From Mycobacterium sp. MBM (GTDB taxonomy: Bacteria > Actinomycetota > Actinomycetes > Mycobacteriales > Mycobacteriaceae): a stretch of 64,000 bases of DNA. Positions 52,568 to 61,985 of the stretch are shown here, piece by piece. The stretch lies in the NCBI GenBank assembly GCA_021648845.1, contig JAKJHY010000019.1:1-64000 (forward strand), given 5' to 3'. Position 1 is the first letter of the stretch. Every line of letters begins with the position of its first letter. The notes below the pieces were generated by a model that was not told the origin of the DNA, did not search any database, and saw nothing but the letters and a program-made list of their open reading frames with translations. The position numbers and the translations under genes were made by a program.

Positions 52568-53377
52568 TCAGAGCTGAGCCAGGCGCGGGGCGGAACCGCG
52601 AGCCCGCAAGCCGGCTCCGGCCTTGCGGGTCAGCTCTCGTGAGCTGCCGAGCAGTCCGTCGAGGACGAGCGCCCGCTTCACGTGGTGGTGCAGATCATGT
52701 TCTGCGGTGAAGCCGATACCGCCGAGCACCTGCTGGCAGTTCCTGGCCGCCGTCAGGGCCGCCTTGCCTGCCGCGGCCTTGGCCAGCAGCGAGGTCAGGT
52801 CGGGGCTCTCGGAATCGGGCAGGGTCAGGGTCGCCTCCGCGCCCTCGATCGCGACCAGGGTTTCGGCCAGCCGGTGGCGTACGGCCTGGAAACCTGCGAT
52901 CGGCTTGCCGAACTGCACCCGGTCGAGTGCGTGTTGACGGGCCAGCGCCAGCATCGCCTTGGCCGCCCCGACCAGCCACCAGCTCACTGCCACGCGTGCC
53001 TCGGCGACCCGGATCGGGTAGCCCTCCTCCTCGCGGCGCAGCGGTAAGCCGCCCAGGGTCGGGTCGACGATGTCGGCGGATATCCGATCCCAGATCACCC
53101 AGGTGTTGCCGGTGTACGGCAGCGGCAGCTCGACGGTGTCACCGATGGTGTTGCCCGTGGCGTGTAGCACCACGTCGACCAGAACCGATGCGTGCGAACC
53201 GGTTTCGCCGAGCAGGCGGAAAACCATGGGTACGGCGGTGTCCGGCATCTCGGTAAGCATGTCGGCCCAGCCGATCTCGGTCAGTGCCGCGTCCAGCGCC
53301 GGGCCCGAGGAGGTCAGCATGGTCTTGCGCAGCCCGTCCTCCAGCAATTCGAGTGAATCACGATCCATCGTGGTCAC
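52568..53377 (-). CDS. acyl-CoA dehydrogenase, short partner subunit
   Basis: 269 residues from GTG 53377, whose GTGA overlaps the stop of the 53374 gene; ATG 53368 is an alternative. Shorter than the usual 380 residues, lacking a full N-terminal domain. The C-terminal part has DRVQFGKPIAGFQAVRHRL and QQVLGGIGFTAEHDLHHHVK; the glutamate of GFTAE is at the catalytic position. Third example here of a short FadE placed directly after a long one. Last gene of the Rieske operon. Confidence 0.85.
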   Translation of the reverse strand: MTTMDRDSLELLEDGLRKTMLTSSGPALDAALTEIGWADMLTEMPDTAVPMVFRLLGETGSHASVLVDVVLHATGNTIGDTVELPLPYTGNTWVIWDRISADIVDPTLGGLPLRREEEGYPIRVAEARVAVSWWLVGAAKAMLALARQHALDRVQFGKPIAGFQAVRHRLAETLVAIEGAEATLTLPDSESPDLTSLLAKAAAGKAALTAARNCQQVLGGIGFTAEHDLHHHVKRALVLDGLLGSSRELTRKAGAGLRARGSAPRLAQL

Positions 53378-54522
53378 TCCTTTCCGAGATCGAGCAGGCG
53401 GCGGGCGATGATGTTGCGCTGCACTTCGGCGGTGCCGCCGTAGATGGTGGCCGCACGTGAATAGAGGTACTCGGTTCGCCAGGGCGTGTCGTCCAGTTCG
53501 ATCGCGCCCGGCAACAGATCGCGGACGGCGTCGTAGAGGCGTTGTTCGGCGGTGGCCAGCAGTACCTTGTCGATCGAGGTGTCCGGGCCGAGCTTCTGGC
53601 CGCCGGCCAGTCGGTGCTGGGTCGCCCGCGAGCGGCAGCGCAATGTGTGTAGCGCCAGATACGCCTCGCCCATATCGGTGTCGATGATCTGTCCGTCCCG
53701 CTTGACCTCGTCGATCAAGGCGTCGAAACGTGAGTATAGATAGGCGATGCGCTGCCAGAAACAGGTGGACCTCTCATACGGCAGTAGGTCCATGGCCAAT
53801 TGCCAGCCGTCACCGGGCTTTCCCAGCATGCGGTCGGCGCCGACGACGACATCGTCGAAGTAGACCTCGCAGAACTCGTCGACATCGTGCATGGTCCGCA
53901 GCGGGCGGATGGTGATTCCCGGTGTGTCGGTGTCGACGAAGAACGCCGTGATGCTCGTGTGGGGCGAGCGAAGCGACGGGGAACTACCCGCGCTTTCATC
54001 GGTGCGGGTGAGCAGGATGCAGCGGTGCGAGAACTGCGCGAAGCTGGTCCACACCTTCTGGCCATTGATGATGTAACGCTGTTCGTCCTCCGGATCCTGC
54101 ACTGCCCTGGTGCTCAGCGAGGCCAAGTCGCTGCCGGAGCCGGGCTCGGAGAAACCTTGGCACCACTGTTCCTCGCCGGACAGCAGCTTGGGCACCATCT
54201 CGGCGGCGAGTTCCGGGGTGGCGTAGTCGATCATGGTGGGGGCAAGCACCTCGAGCATGGAGTAGGGCCCGGGTTCGGCGAGCCTACGTCCGACCACCTC
54301 TTCGCCGACGATCGCGCGGAGCAACTCCGGGCCGCCGAGTCCGCCGGCGTGCTCGGGCCAGCCGTAGCGGCTCCACCCGCCGTCATAGAGCGCCCGCTGG
54401 ACGCGGGCGAACTGACGCATATGGCCCTGTAGGGAATGATCCTCCGGTGGCGTGAGGTCGTTCTCGTCCAGCCATTTTCGCAGTGCGGTGCGAAAGGTCG
54501 CGGGATCGTGCAGTGCCGTCAT
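53374..54522 (-). CDS. acyl-CoA dehydrogenase, long partner subunit
   Basis: 382 residues from ATG 54522 (ATGA overlap with the SnoaL-like gene). Family motifs: YGWPEHAGGLGG, CQGFSEPGSGSDLASLST, INGQKVWTSFAQFSHRC, and YGGTAEVQRNIIARRLLDLG at the C-terminus. The usual glutamate catalytic loop is not seen, in keeping with a heteromeric enzyme with the short subunit at 52568. An inserted SAGSSPSLRSPHTSI segment is unusual. Confidence 0.88.
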   Translation of the reverse strand: MTALHDPATFRTALRKWLDENDLTPPEDHSLQGHMRQFARVQRALYDGGWSRYGWPEHAGGLGGPELLRAIVGEEVVGRRLAEPGPYSMLEVLAPTMIDYATPELAAEMVPKLLSGEEQWCQGFSEPGSGSDLASLSTRAVQDPEDEQRYIINGQKVWTSFAQFSHRCILLTRTDESAGSSPSLRSPHTSITAFFVDTDTPGITIRPLRTMHDVDEFCEVYFDDVVVGADRMLGKPGDGWQLAMDLLPYERSTCFWQRIAYLYSRFDALIDEVKRDGQIIDTDMGEAYLALHTLRCRSRATQHRLAGGQKLGPDTSIDKVLLATAEQRLYDAVRDLLPGAIELDDTPWRTEYLYSRAATIYGGTAEVQRNIIARRLLDLGKE

Positions 54523-54959
54523 GCCGGAGGCCGTCCGATTGCATGCGGCTTGCCGTGATCGTGATCGCCGTTGCGCCGGATGAACGTCATGGCCCTGGTG
54601 TGTAACCGCCAACCAGCCTCGGTGCGCGCATAGGTGTCCCGGTAGTACCCGATGCGCATGTCATGGGCGGAGTGTTCGATGAAGCACAGCGGCTGGGTGC
54701 CGGAGGCGTCGTCGGCCCCCTCGACGAGGTCGATCAGCGCCGTGCCCGTCATGAAGAGGCCCTTGGGCGCTGCGTCGACGAGCACCGGAAAGCGTTCCAG
54801 TGCATAGGTTTCGCCGAATGCACTGTAGGTGCCGTCCGGGGTGAACACACTGACCAAACCCTCGATATCACCCTGGGTGATGGTCACCGCATATTTGGCC
54901 AGCAGCTGCTGGATCTCCACCAGGTCGTCAGTTCGGCTGGGAGCCATTGGCGTACTCAT
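54519..54959 (-). CDS. SnoaL-like (NTF2-fold) protein
   Basis: 146 residues with the cone-shaped SnoaL/NTF2 fold: an N-terminal helix pair (VEIQQLLAKYAVTITQGDIE), VSVFTPDGTYSAFG, and the C-terminal strands (YYRDTYARTEAGWRLHTRAMTF). Members act as small hydrolases, isomerases or hydratases, often in ring-modifying pathways. Overlaps the end of the amidohydrolase gene by 32 bp. The start at ATG 54959 could be moved to ATG 54947. Confidence 0.83.
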   Translation of the reverse strand: MSTPMAPSRTDDLVEIQQLLAKYAVTITQGDIEGLVSVFTPDGTYSAFGETYALERFPVLVDAAPKGLFMTGTALIDLVEGADDASGTQPLCFIEHSAHDMRIGYYRDTYARTEAGWRLHTRAMTFIRRNGDHDHGKPHAIGRPPA

Positions 54960-56181
54960 TCTTGTAGACCTTACCGCCCTTCATTACAAAAGTGACATCC
55001 CGTGTAACGGTGATATCGTCCAGGGGATTGCCCGGGACCGCGATGATGTCGGCCAACAGCCCCGCGGCCAGTCGGCCCCGGTCGGTGACGTTGATCAGAT
55101 CGGCGGCAATGGTGGTGGCCGAACGAAGTACCGCGGCAGGCGGCATGCCCCACTCCACCAGGGTGACGAGCTCGTCGGCATTCTTACCGTGCGGAATGGC
55201 CGGTGCATCGGTGCCGACCGCGATCTTGACTCCGGCCTCATATGCGGCCTTGATCGAGGTCTCGGCCTTGGGGAACATCTCGGCGGCCTTGTCCTGCAGG
55301 ACTTTCGGCGCCTGTGACACATCCATGGCTTGAGCCAGCCGGCGGGTCGTGACCAGAAACCGGTCGTTGTCGACGAGCGCCCGGATGGCCTCGTCGTCCA
55401 TCAGGAATCCGTGTTCGATGCAGTCGATACCGCAGGCCACCGCGTGCTTGACGGCCTCGGCACCGTGCGTGTGCGCGGCCACCCGCAGTCCGCGGCGGTG
55501 TGCCTCGTCGACGATGGCGCGTAGTTCTTCATCCGAATAGTGTTGGGCCCCCGCCTCACCGGTCAACGACATGACGCCACCGGATACGCAGACCTTGATC
55601 AGCTGGGCACCGTGTTTGATCTGGTACCGCACGGCCTTGCGGATCTCGTCGACGCCGTTGGCGATGCCTTCCTCGACGGTGAGCTCCAGTGCCCCGGGCA
55701 TGAACGCCGCGAACATCGTCGGATCGAGATGGCCTCCGGTGGGGGTGATCGCGTGTCCCGCGGGAATCACCCGCGGCCCCTCCACCCAGCCCGCGTCGAT
55801 GGCCTTGCCCAGCGCGACGTCGAGCAGGTAGCCACCGGTCTTGACGAACAGCCCGAGATTGCGCACCGTGGTGAACCCGGCATGCAGTGTGCGCCGGGCA
55901 TTGCCGACGGCGCGCAGCACGCGGGTCGGTGGATCGTCTTGAACCTGTGACAGGCCCGGGTTCTCCCCGCGACCACCCATGAGCAGGTTGACTTCCATGT
56001 CCATCAGTCCGGGCAGCAGATAGGCATCGCCCAGATCGAGCACGGTCGACGACTCCGTGTCGACCTCGCCGCCGACACCGACGATCCGGTCCCCGTCGAC
56101 ACGAACGATGCCGGGACGAATGATCGCCCCGGCATCGACGTCGACCAGACCCGCGGCTTTGAGGGTCAGCACGTTCGACAC
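54928..56181 (-). CDS. amidohydrolase with altered metal motif
   Basis: 417 residues from GTG 56181, 2 bp after the small protein. The fold is clear: beta-sandwich N-terminus (VRVDGDRIVGVGGEV), then the barrel with LIKVCVSGG, VAAHTHGAEA, CIEHGFLMDD and VGTDAPAIPHGKN, matching imidazolonepropionase-like hydrolases. Unusually, the first metal-binding motif PGLxDxHxH reads PGLMDMEVNL, so Glu63 and Asn65 stand where both histidines should be. The enzyme may bind one metal only or have a new function. Substrate: probably a cyclic intermediate after the Rieske step. Confidence 0.85.
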   Translation of the reverse strand: MSNVLTLKAAGLVDVDAGAIIRPGIVRVDGDRIVGVGGEVDTESSTVLDLGDAYLLPGLMDMEVNLLMGGRGENPGLSQVQDDPPTRVLRAVGNARRTLHAGFTTVRNLGLFVKTGGYLLDVALGKAIDAGWVEGPRVIPAGHAITPTGGHLDPTMFAAFMPGALELTVEEGIANGVDEIRKAVRYQIKHGAQLIKVCVSGGVMSLTGEAGAQHYSDEELRAIVDEAHRRGLRVAAHTHGAEAVKHAVACGIDCIEHGFLMDDEAIRALVDNDRFLVTTRRLAQAMDVSQAPKVLQDKAAEMFPKAETSIKAAYEAGVKIAVGTDAPAIPHGKNADELVTLVEWGMPPAAVLRSATTIAADLINVTDRGRLAAGLLADIIAVPGNPLDDITVTRDVTFVMKGGKVYKNEYANGSQPN

Positions 56182-56183
56182 GC

Positions 56184-56513
56184 CTAGACCACCGGCTCCT
56201 TGATGAGCTGGATATAGGCAGCGCCGCTGTCGAGCACCCGCGGCTGTTTCCACACCTCGACCGGGAAGCTCACCATCACGATCGACTGGCCCAGGTGCAC
56301 CAGGGCCTTGGCGTCCTCGGGCATGCTCGACAGTGGGAAGCGGGCATCCACATAGACCATGATGTCCTCCAGTCGCGCCATGCCGGCGTCGTAGAGTTCC
56401 TGCATCTCGGCCATCGTGGAGTTGAGGCGCTTGGAGTACCGCTCCTCCTCGGTGGGCAGGCACCAGTCGGAGAAACGCTCCAAATCGGCGAATTCCTCGG
56501 GCAGCTTAGACAT
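56184..56513 (-). CDS. small protein coupled to the Rieske oxygenase
   Basis: 109 residues from ATG 56513, overlapping the Rieske gene end by 8 bp. N-terminus MSKLPEEFADLERFSDWCLP, a helical middle (RLNSTMAEMQELYDAGMARL) and a hydrophobic C-terminal half. No signal peptide. I do not recognise a named family. Its place between Rieske oxygenase and amidohydrolase suggests an accessory subunit; it is not a typical ring-hydroxylase beta subunit, which is about 160-180 residues. Confidence 0.8.
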   Translation of the reverse strand: MSKLPEEFADLERFSDWCLPTEEERYSKRLNSTMAEMQELYDAGMARLEDIMVYVDARFPLSSMPEDAKALVHLGQSIVMVSFPVEVWKQPRVLDSGAAYIQLIKEPVV

Positions 56514-57849
56514 GTGCTGATTCCTTCTCGGTCTTCGTGGTGGCCGCGCCGTTCGCCGATCCGTTGCCCGACGTTGCCTCGAGGCTCGCCTTGTACCTGT
56601 CAACGTACTGGTGGGCCGTCATGTGCAGATGGCGAAGCAGGATTTCCTGGTCGCACAGCGGGAATTCGGTGACGGCGCGGGTGCCGATCTGGCTCTGGGT
56701 CGCTTCCAAGGTGTTGGCGTCCTGGAATGCGTACTCCTTGAACGTCACCGCGGCAAGCTCCTGGGAGAGCCGTTCGCGCAGGTTCTTCGGCGGCACGAAA
56801 TACAGGTCGGCTTCGAAGATGTGGCTGTCCACGCCGGTCGGCCAGTAGTTGTATGTCAGGTACCAGCCGGGTGCCCAGAACAGCAGGGTCCAGTTCGGGA
56901 AGAACTCGAAAGAGTCGGTGCCCCAGGACTTGTGCCGGCCCGGATTGATCGCCGGCGGCAGTTCGTCGGGCAGAATGCCCTTGATGGCGGGCCGGTCCCA
57001 CGGGCCGAACAGCCCGCTGTGCAGGATTCGTTCGATCGGTTTGACCATGTTGAGGTCCTTGGGCGGGGACATGCCGCCCCAGGATGACACCATGGAGTGA
57101 TCGCCCTTGATGTCGTAGGCCAGCGCCTCGAAGCCGAACTGGGCCAGCTTCTCGGCCTCCTCCTTCTCCGCCTGCTTCATGTGCAGGATCGGCGCGTGAT
57201 AGAACTCGGTGAACGCGTCGATGAACAGCTTCCAGTTGGCCTTGACTTCGGAGCGGTAGCTGTAGTGCTCGGTCATCTCGTGGAACGGATAGCCCGCCAG
57301 GCCACGCCCGAACTCGCCGAGGTAATCGGCAAGGGGCTCGGCGTCATCGTCGAAGTTGACGAAGATGAAGCCTTCCCACACCTCGCAGCGCACCGGCTTG
57401 AGCGGGTAGTCGGCCTTGTCGAGGTCGAAGAACTCCTGCTCCTGCTGGACGAAGGTCAGCTCGCCCTTGAGGTCGTAGCGCCAGGCGTGGTACTTGCAGA
57501 CGAACTGCCGGCAGCTTCCGGAGACTTCCTCGCCCGGGTAGTCGTTCCACACCAGCTTGTTACCGCGGTGGCGGCACAGGTTGTAGAAGGCGCGGATCTG
57601 GTCGCCGTCGTTGACGATGATGATGGACACACCGGGGCCGACCGAGGGGAGTTCGCGGGTGACGTAGCGGCCCTTCTTGGGGACGAGCTCCACCCGCCCC
57701 ATGTGCAGCCAGGTCTTGCGGAAGATGGCCTGCTGTTCGAGCTTCCAATGTTCGGGATCGATGGAGTCGGTGTAGTCGACCGGTGCCGTGCCGAGTTCCG
57801 GCCAGTTTTCGGTCCAGCTTCCCGCTGCGGGTTTCGGGAAAAACGCCAC
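56506..57849 (-). CDS. Rieske non-heme iron oxygenase, alpha subunit
   Basis: 447 residues from GTG 57849 (RBS AGAGAGG). The [2Fe-2S] Rieske ligands are Cys92, His94, Cys118 and His121 (NLCRHRGN, FVCKYHAW). The mononuclear iron site is in IDAFTEFYHAPILH: His218 and His223, with Asp211 or Glu215 as the bridging residue. The C-terminus is a low-complexity Gly/Ser/Thr/Lys tail. No beta subunit and no reductase is adjacent; the ferredoxin at 21562, which has the same operator, is the likely electron donor. It hydroxylates an unknown cyclic substrate; the exact operator lies 93 bp upstream. Confidence 0.95.
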   Translation of the reverse strand: MAFFPKPAAGSWTENWPELGTAPVDYTDSIDPEHWKLEQQAIFRKTWLHMGRVELVPKKGRYVTRELPSVGPGVSIIIVNDGDQIRAFYNLCRHRGNKLVWNDYPGEEVSGSCRQFVCKYHAWRYDLKGELTFVQQEQEFFDLDKADYPLKPVRCEVWEGFIFVNFDDDAEPLADYLGEFGRGLAGYPFHEMTEHYSYRSEVKANWKLFIDAFTEFYHAPILHMKQAEKEEAEKLAQFGFEALAYDIKGDHSMVSSWGGMSPPKDLNMVKPIERILHSGLFGPWDRPAIKGILPDELPPAINPGRHKSWGTDSFEFFPNWTLLFWAPGWYLTYNYWPTGVDSHIFEADLYFVPPKNLRERLSQELAAVTFKEYAFQDANTLEATQSQIGTRAVTEFPLCDQEILLRHLHMTAHQYVDRYKASLEATSGNGSANGAATTKTEKESAHV

Positions 57850-57941
57850 GGTGCAACCTCTCTGAGTGTGGTCCTGGTCGGGTCCGTCGCTCGCGGCCGG
57901 ATGCTGGCGGACCAGCGGGGCGTCGGCGTCTTCTCCGGTAC

Positions 57942-57956
57942 GAGAATCATATTCTC
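57942..57956. promoter_or_regulatory. operator palindrome GAGAAT-CAT-ATTCTC
   Basis: Exact arms with a 3-bp spacer, 93 bp before the Rieske start. The neighbouring region up to the amidohydrolase start at 58167 holds further half-sites. Confidence 0.85.
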
Positions 57957-58087
57957 ATAACTGACTAACAGATTTCCACTCTTTGGCCGTAAGGTCAACG
58001 ATGCCGTCTGGGATGCCGACCGGCGCAGGCCGTGCCCGAGGTCCGAAAAGGCGCGGTCAGGGGTGGCGGCTGCCGGAACGGACGTTG

Positions 58088-58128
58088 ATTCTCGTAACAT
58101 GAGAAGTTAGTTTGCAACTATCGAGAAT
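58088..58128. promoter_or_regulatory. operator-like half-sites before the amidohydrolase
   Basis: TTCTC (58089-58093) and GAGAA (58101-58105) are inverted around 7 bases, and a further GAGAAT lies at 58123-58128. The spacing differs from the exact operators, so binding by the same regulator is uncertain. They are 39-79 bp before the 58167 gene. Confidence 0.4.
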
Positions 58129-58166
58129 CTCAAGCGCTGGCCGAAGGCACCCCGAAGGGACAGCTC

Positions 58167-59465
58167 ATGCACCAAGACGACATGATTCTGATCAGCGTCG
58201 ACGATCACATCATCGAACCGCCGGATATGTTCAAGAACCACCTGCCGGCGAAATATGTCGACGAGGCGCCTCGGTTGGTGCACAACCCGGACGGTTCGGA
58301 CACCTGGCAGTTCCGCGATACCGTCATCCCGAACGTCGCGCTCAACGCGGTGGCCGGTCGCCCCAAGGAGGAGTACGGCCTGGAGCCCCAGGGGCTCGAC
58401 GAGATCCGCAAGGGCTGCTACGACGCCGCCGAGCGGGTCAAGGACATGAACGCCGGTGGCGTGCTTGCCACCATGAACTTCCCGTCCTTCCCGGGGTTCG
58501 CCGCGCGACTGTTCGCCACCGAGGACACCGAGTTCTCGCTGGCGCTCGTGCAGGCCTACAACGACTGGCACATCGACGAATGGTGTGGTTCGCATCCGGG
58601 TCGTTTCATCCCGATGGCCATCCCGGCGATCTGGGATCCGCAGTTGTGCGCCGACGAAGTACGGCGGGTGTCGAAGAAGGGTGTGCACTCGCTGACTTTC
58701 ACCGAGAACCCCGCGGCGCTGGGCTATCCGAGCTTCCACGACCTGGACTACTGGACACCGCTGTGGGATGCGCTGGTGGATACCGACACCGTGATGAACG
58801 TGCACATCGGGTCATCGGGCCGGCTGGCGATCACCGCACCGGACGCGCCCATGGACGTGATGATCACGCTGCAGCCGATGAACATCGTGCAGGCCGCCGC
58901 CGACCTGTTGTGGTCGGCGCCGATCAAGGCCTATCCGGATCTGAAGATCGCCTTGTCCGAGGGCGGCACCGGGTGGATCCCGTATTTCCTGGACCGGGTG
59001 GACCGTACCTATGAGATGCATTCCACCTGGACGCACCAGGACTTCGGTGGCAAGTTGCCTTCGGAGGTCTTCCGGGAGCACTTCATGACCTGCTTCATCT
59101 CCGACCCGGTGGGAGTCAAGAACCGGCACATGATCGGCGTGGACAACATCTGCTGGGAGATGGACTACCCGCATTCGGACTCCATGTGGCCCGGTGCGCC
59201 CGAAGAACTGCATGCGGTGTTCGATACCTACGACGTACCCGATGACGAGATCAACAAGATCACTCACGAAAATGCCATGCGGCTGTACCACTTCGAACCC
59301 TTCGCGCACATCCCGCGCGAGCAGGCCACCGTCGGCGCGCTGCGCAAACAGGCCGAGGGCCACGATGTGTCGATCCAGGCGCTCAGCCATCACGACAAGC
59401 GGGCCGGATCAGCGGTCGCAGACTTCACCGCGAATGCCCGCGCGGTATCGGGCGTCCAGGACTAG
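58167..59465 (+). CDS. amidohydrolase_2 family protein (ACMSD-like)
   Basis: 432 residues. Metal-dependent TIM-barrel hydrolase or decarboxylase. Metal motif ISVDDHIIEPPD near the N-terminus, VMNVHIGSSG in the middle, and CWEMDYPHSDSMWPG with the active-site aspartate. Conserved HPGRFIPMAIPAIWDP. A distant paralogue of the 42486 protein. It is divergent from the Rieske operon and heads a set with acyl-CoA dehydrogenase, CaiB, hydratase/isomerase and thiolase, so it probably acts on an acyl-CoA or ring-opening product early in that series. Confidence 0.87.
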   Translation: MHQDDMILISVDDHIIEPPDMFKNHLPAKYVDEAPRLVHNPDGSDTWQFRDTVIPNVALNAVAGRPKEEYGLEPQGLDEIRKGCYDAAERVKDMNAGGVLATMNFPSFPGFAARLFATEDTEFSLALVQAYNDWHIDEWCGSHPGRFIPMAIPAIWDPQLCADEVRRVSKKGVHSLTFTENPAALGYPSFHDLDYWTPLWDALVDTDTVMNVHIGSSGRLAITAPDAPMDVMITLQPMNIVQAAADLLWSAPIKAYPDLKIALSEGGTGWIPYFLDRVDRTYEMHSTWTHQDFGGKLPSEVFREHFMTCFISDPVGVKNRHMIGVDNICWEMDYPHSDSMWPGAPEELHAVFDTYDVPDDEINKITHENAMRLYHFEPFAHIPREQATVGALRKQAEGHDVSIQALSHHDKRAGSAVADFTANARAVSGVQD

Positions 59466-59536
59466 CCACAGGGCGCGGCTGGACGGTGCAGGCCCATCTG
59501 CACCGTGCCATCGTGCGCACGGACCGAGGAGGAACG

Positions 59537-60727
59537 GTGTCTGAGGGAATGAACTTCGAACTCACCGAGGACCAGCAGCTGATCCGGAAATCGGTTGCCG
59601 AGCTGGCGGCCAGGTTCGACGACCACTACTGGATGGAAAAGGACCAGTCCCACGAGTTCCCGACCGAGTTCTACGATGCCATCGCCGCCGGCGGCTGGTT
59701 GGGTATGACGATTCCGGAGGAATACGGCGGACACGGTCTCGGTATCACCGAGGCCACCATCCTGGCCGAGGAGGTGGCCCGCTCCGGTGGCGCCATGAAC
59801 GCCGCGAGCGCCATCCACATGTCGATCTTCGGGATGCAGCCGGTCGTGGTGTTCGGGTCGGAGGAGATGAAGAGGGCAACACTGCCGCGCATCGCCAACG
59901 GTGACCTGCACGTGTGCTTCGGGGTCACCGAACCCGGTGCGGGCCTCGACACCTCACGCATCACCACCTCTGCCAAACGGGTGGGCGATCACTACGTGGC
60001 CAACGGGCGCAAGGTATGGATCTCCAAGGCGCTGGAGTCGGAGAAGATCCTGTTGCTCACCCGGACCGAGAACCGTGACGACGTGGAAAAGCGGGGCGCC
60101 AAACCGACCGACGGCCTGACCCTGTTCCTCACCGATATCGACCGCAATCACATCGACATCCGCCCGATCAAGAAGATGGGCCGCAATGCGGTCAGCTCCA
60201 ACGAGGTCTTCATCGACGACCTGCGCATCCCGGTAGCGGACCGCATCGGCGAAGAGGGGAAGGGCTTTTCCTACATCCTGCATGGACTCAACCCGGAGCG
60301 GATGCTGATCGCCGCCGAAGCGCTCGGCATCGGCCGGGTCGCACTCGATCGCGCCGTCAAGTACGCCAACGAACGGGTGGTGTTCGATCGTCCCATCGGC
60401 CAGAACCAGGGCATCGCGTTTCCGCTCGCCGACTCGCTGGCACGCCTGGATGCCGCCGAGCTGATTCTGCGCAAGGCCACCTGGCTCTACGACAACGGGC
60501 AGTCCTGCGGGCGCGAGGCCAATATGGCCAAGTATCTGTGCGCCGACGCCGGGTTCGGCGCAGCCGACCGCGCCTTGCAGACCCACGGCGGTATGGGCTA
60601 CTCCGAGGAATACAACATCTCGCGGTTCTTCCGGGAGTCGCGCCTGATGAAGATCGCACCGGTGAGCCAGGAGATGATCCTCAACTTCCTGGCCGCCAAC
60701 GTTCTCGGCCTGCCCAAGAGCTATTGA
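59537..60727 (+). CDS. acyl-CoA dehydrogenase
   Basis: 396 residues from GTG 59537 after RBS GAGGAGG. Full homomeric-type FadE: CFGVTEPGAGLDTSRITT, NGRKVWISKALE, VVFDRPIGQNQGIAFPLAD, and the catalytic-loop region HGGMGYSEEYNISRFFRE with the glutamate present. Unlike the three paired sets in this window it keeps both the base and the FAD-binding parts. Probably oxidises a saturated acyl-CoA in the beta-oxidation series formed by the next three genes. Confidence 0.92.
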   Translation: MSEGMNFELTEDQQLIRKSVAELAARFDDHYWMEKDQSHEFPTEFYDAIAAGGWLGMTIPEEYGGHGLGITEATILAEEVARSGGAMNAASAIHMSIFGMQPVVVFGSEEMKRATLPRIANGDLHVCFGVTEPGAGLDTSRITTSAKRVGDHYVANGRKVWISKALESEKILLLTRTENRDDVEKRGAKPTDGLTLFLTDIDRNHIDIRPIKKMGRNAVSSNEVFIDDLRIPVADRIGEEGKGFSYILHGLNPERMLIAAEALGIGRVALDRAVKYANERVVFDRPIGQNQGIAFPLADSLARLDAAELILRKATWLYDNGQSCGREANMAKYLCADAGFGAADRALQTHGGMGYSEEYNISRFFRESRLMKIAPVSQEMILNFLAANVLGLPKSY

Positions 60728-60773
60728 TGGGGCCGTTCCCGTGGGTCCGACGCGGCATGGTTATGTGAGGACC

Positions 60774-61985
60774 GTGAGCGCACCGCTTAACGGCATCACC
60801 GTAGTCGCGATGGAACAGGCCGTGTCCGCGCCGATGTGCACCAGGGTGCTCGCCGATTTCGGCGCCCGGGTGATCAAGATCGAGAACCCCAACGGCGGGG
60901 ACTTCGCGCGAGACTACGACGATGTGGTGAACGGTCTGGCCGCTCACTTCGTGTGGGCGAACCGCGGTAAGGAATCGGTGACGCTGAACCTGAAATCGCC
61001 GGCGGGTATGGACCTGCTGCACCGGTTGCTCGACGGCGCGGACGCCTTCGTGTCCAATCTGGCCCCCGGCGCCACCGCGCGTCTCGGGCTGGGCGCGGCG
61101 GACATGCACGCCCGGCACCCGCAGGTGATCCCACTGGAGATCGATGGTTACGGCCCCGGCGGGCCGCTGTCGGACAAACGCGCATATGACCTGCTGGTGC
61201 AGGCCGAGTCCGGATCATGCGCGGCCACCGGATTCCCGGGAATGCCGGCCAAACCCGGGGCGCCGGTCGCCGATATCAGCACAGGTCTGTATTCGGCGCT
61301 GTCGATCATGGCGCTGCTGCTGGGCCGCGCGCGAAGCGGCACCACCGATGCCGCGCCCGCCGTGGCGGTCAGCCTGTTCGACACCATGACCGACATCATG
61401 GGCTACCAACTCACCTACACCCAGCACTCCGGCATCGACCAGGAGCCGCTGGGCATGAGTTCACCCGCGGTCGCACCCTACGGCTCGTTCGGCACCCGGG
61501 ATGGCCAGACGGTCGTCCTCGGTACCACCAACGACCGGGAATGGCAGCGGTTGGCCCGAGAGATCATCGAACGCCCCGACCTCGCCGACGATCCGCGCTT
61601 CGCCACCAACCCGCAACGCTGTGCGCATCGCGACGAGCTCAACGCCGCCATCCAGTCCTGGTGCGCGCGAAACGATCTCGACACCATCCAACGCGTCGCG
61701 GACAAGGCAGGTATCGGCAACTCGCGATACAACAAGCCCAGTGAGGTCATCGCACATCCGCATCTACAGGCGCGGGACCGGTGGCGCCAGGTCAGCACGC
61801 CCGCCGGTGCGATCTCCGCGCTGCTACCCCCGCCGGTCATCAGCGGCATCGAACTGGGTATGGGCGCAGTGCCCGGATTGGGCCAGCACACCGACACCGT
61901 GCTGCGTGATCTCGGCTGCAGCCCCGGCGATATCGCCGCGCTACGCGCCGACGGAGCGATCGGTCCGGAGTACGCCCATGGCTGA
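60774..61985 (+). CDS. CaiB/BaiF type III CoA-transferase
   Basis: 403 residues from GTG 60774 (RBS GTGAGGA). The frame opens at 60741, but that leader is not conserved-looking. N-terminal ITVVAMEQAVSAPMCTRVL, then FGARVIKIENPNGG. The catalytic aspartate is in GAPVADISTGLYSALS. C-terminal GLGQHTDTVLRDLG. Normal length for the family. In operon with the acyl-CoA dehydrogenase (46 bp upstream) and the hydratase/isomerase (8-bp overlap). May load CoA on a pathway acid from succinyl- or another acyl-CoA, or racemise a 2-methylacyl-CoA. Confidence 0.9.
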   Translation: MSAPLNGITVVAMEQAVSAPMCTRVLADFGARVIKIENPNGGDFARDYDDVVNGLAAHFVWANRGKESVTLNLKSPAGMDLLHRLLDGADAFVSNLAPGATARLGLGAADMHARHPQVIPLEIDGYGPGGPLSDKRAYDLLVQAESGSCAATGFPGMPAKPGAPVADISTGLYSALSIMALLLGRARSGTTDAAPAVAVSLFDTMTDIMGYQLTYTQHSGIDQEPLGMSSPAVAPYGSFGTRDGQTVVLGTTNDREWQRLAREIIERPDLADDPRFATNPQRCAHRDELNAAIQSWCARNDLDTIQRVADKAGIGNSRYNKPSEVIAHPHLQARDRWRQVSTPAGAISALLPPPVISGIELGMGAVPGLGQHTDTVLRDLGCSPGDIAALRADGAIGPEYAHG

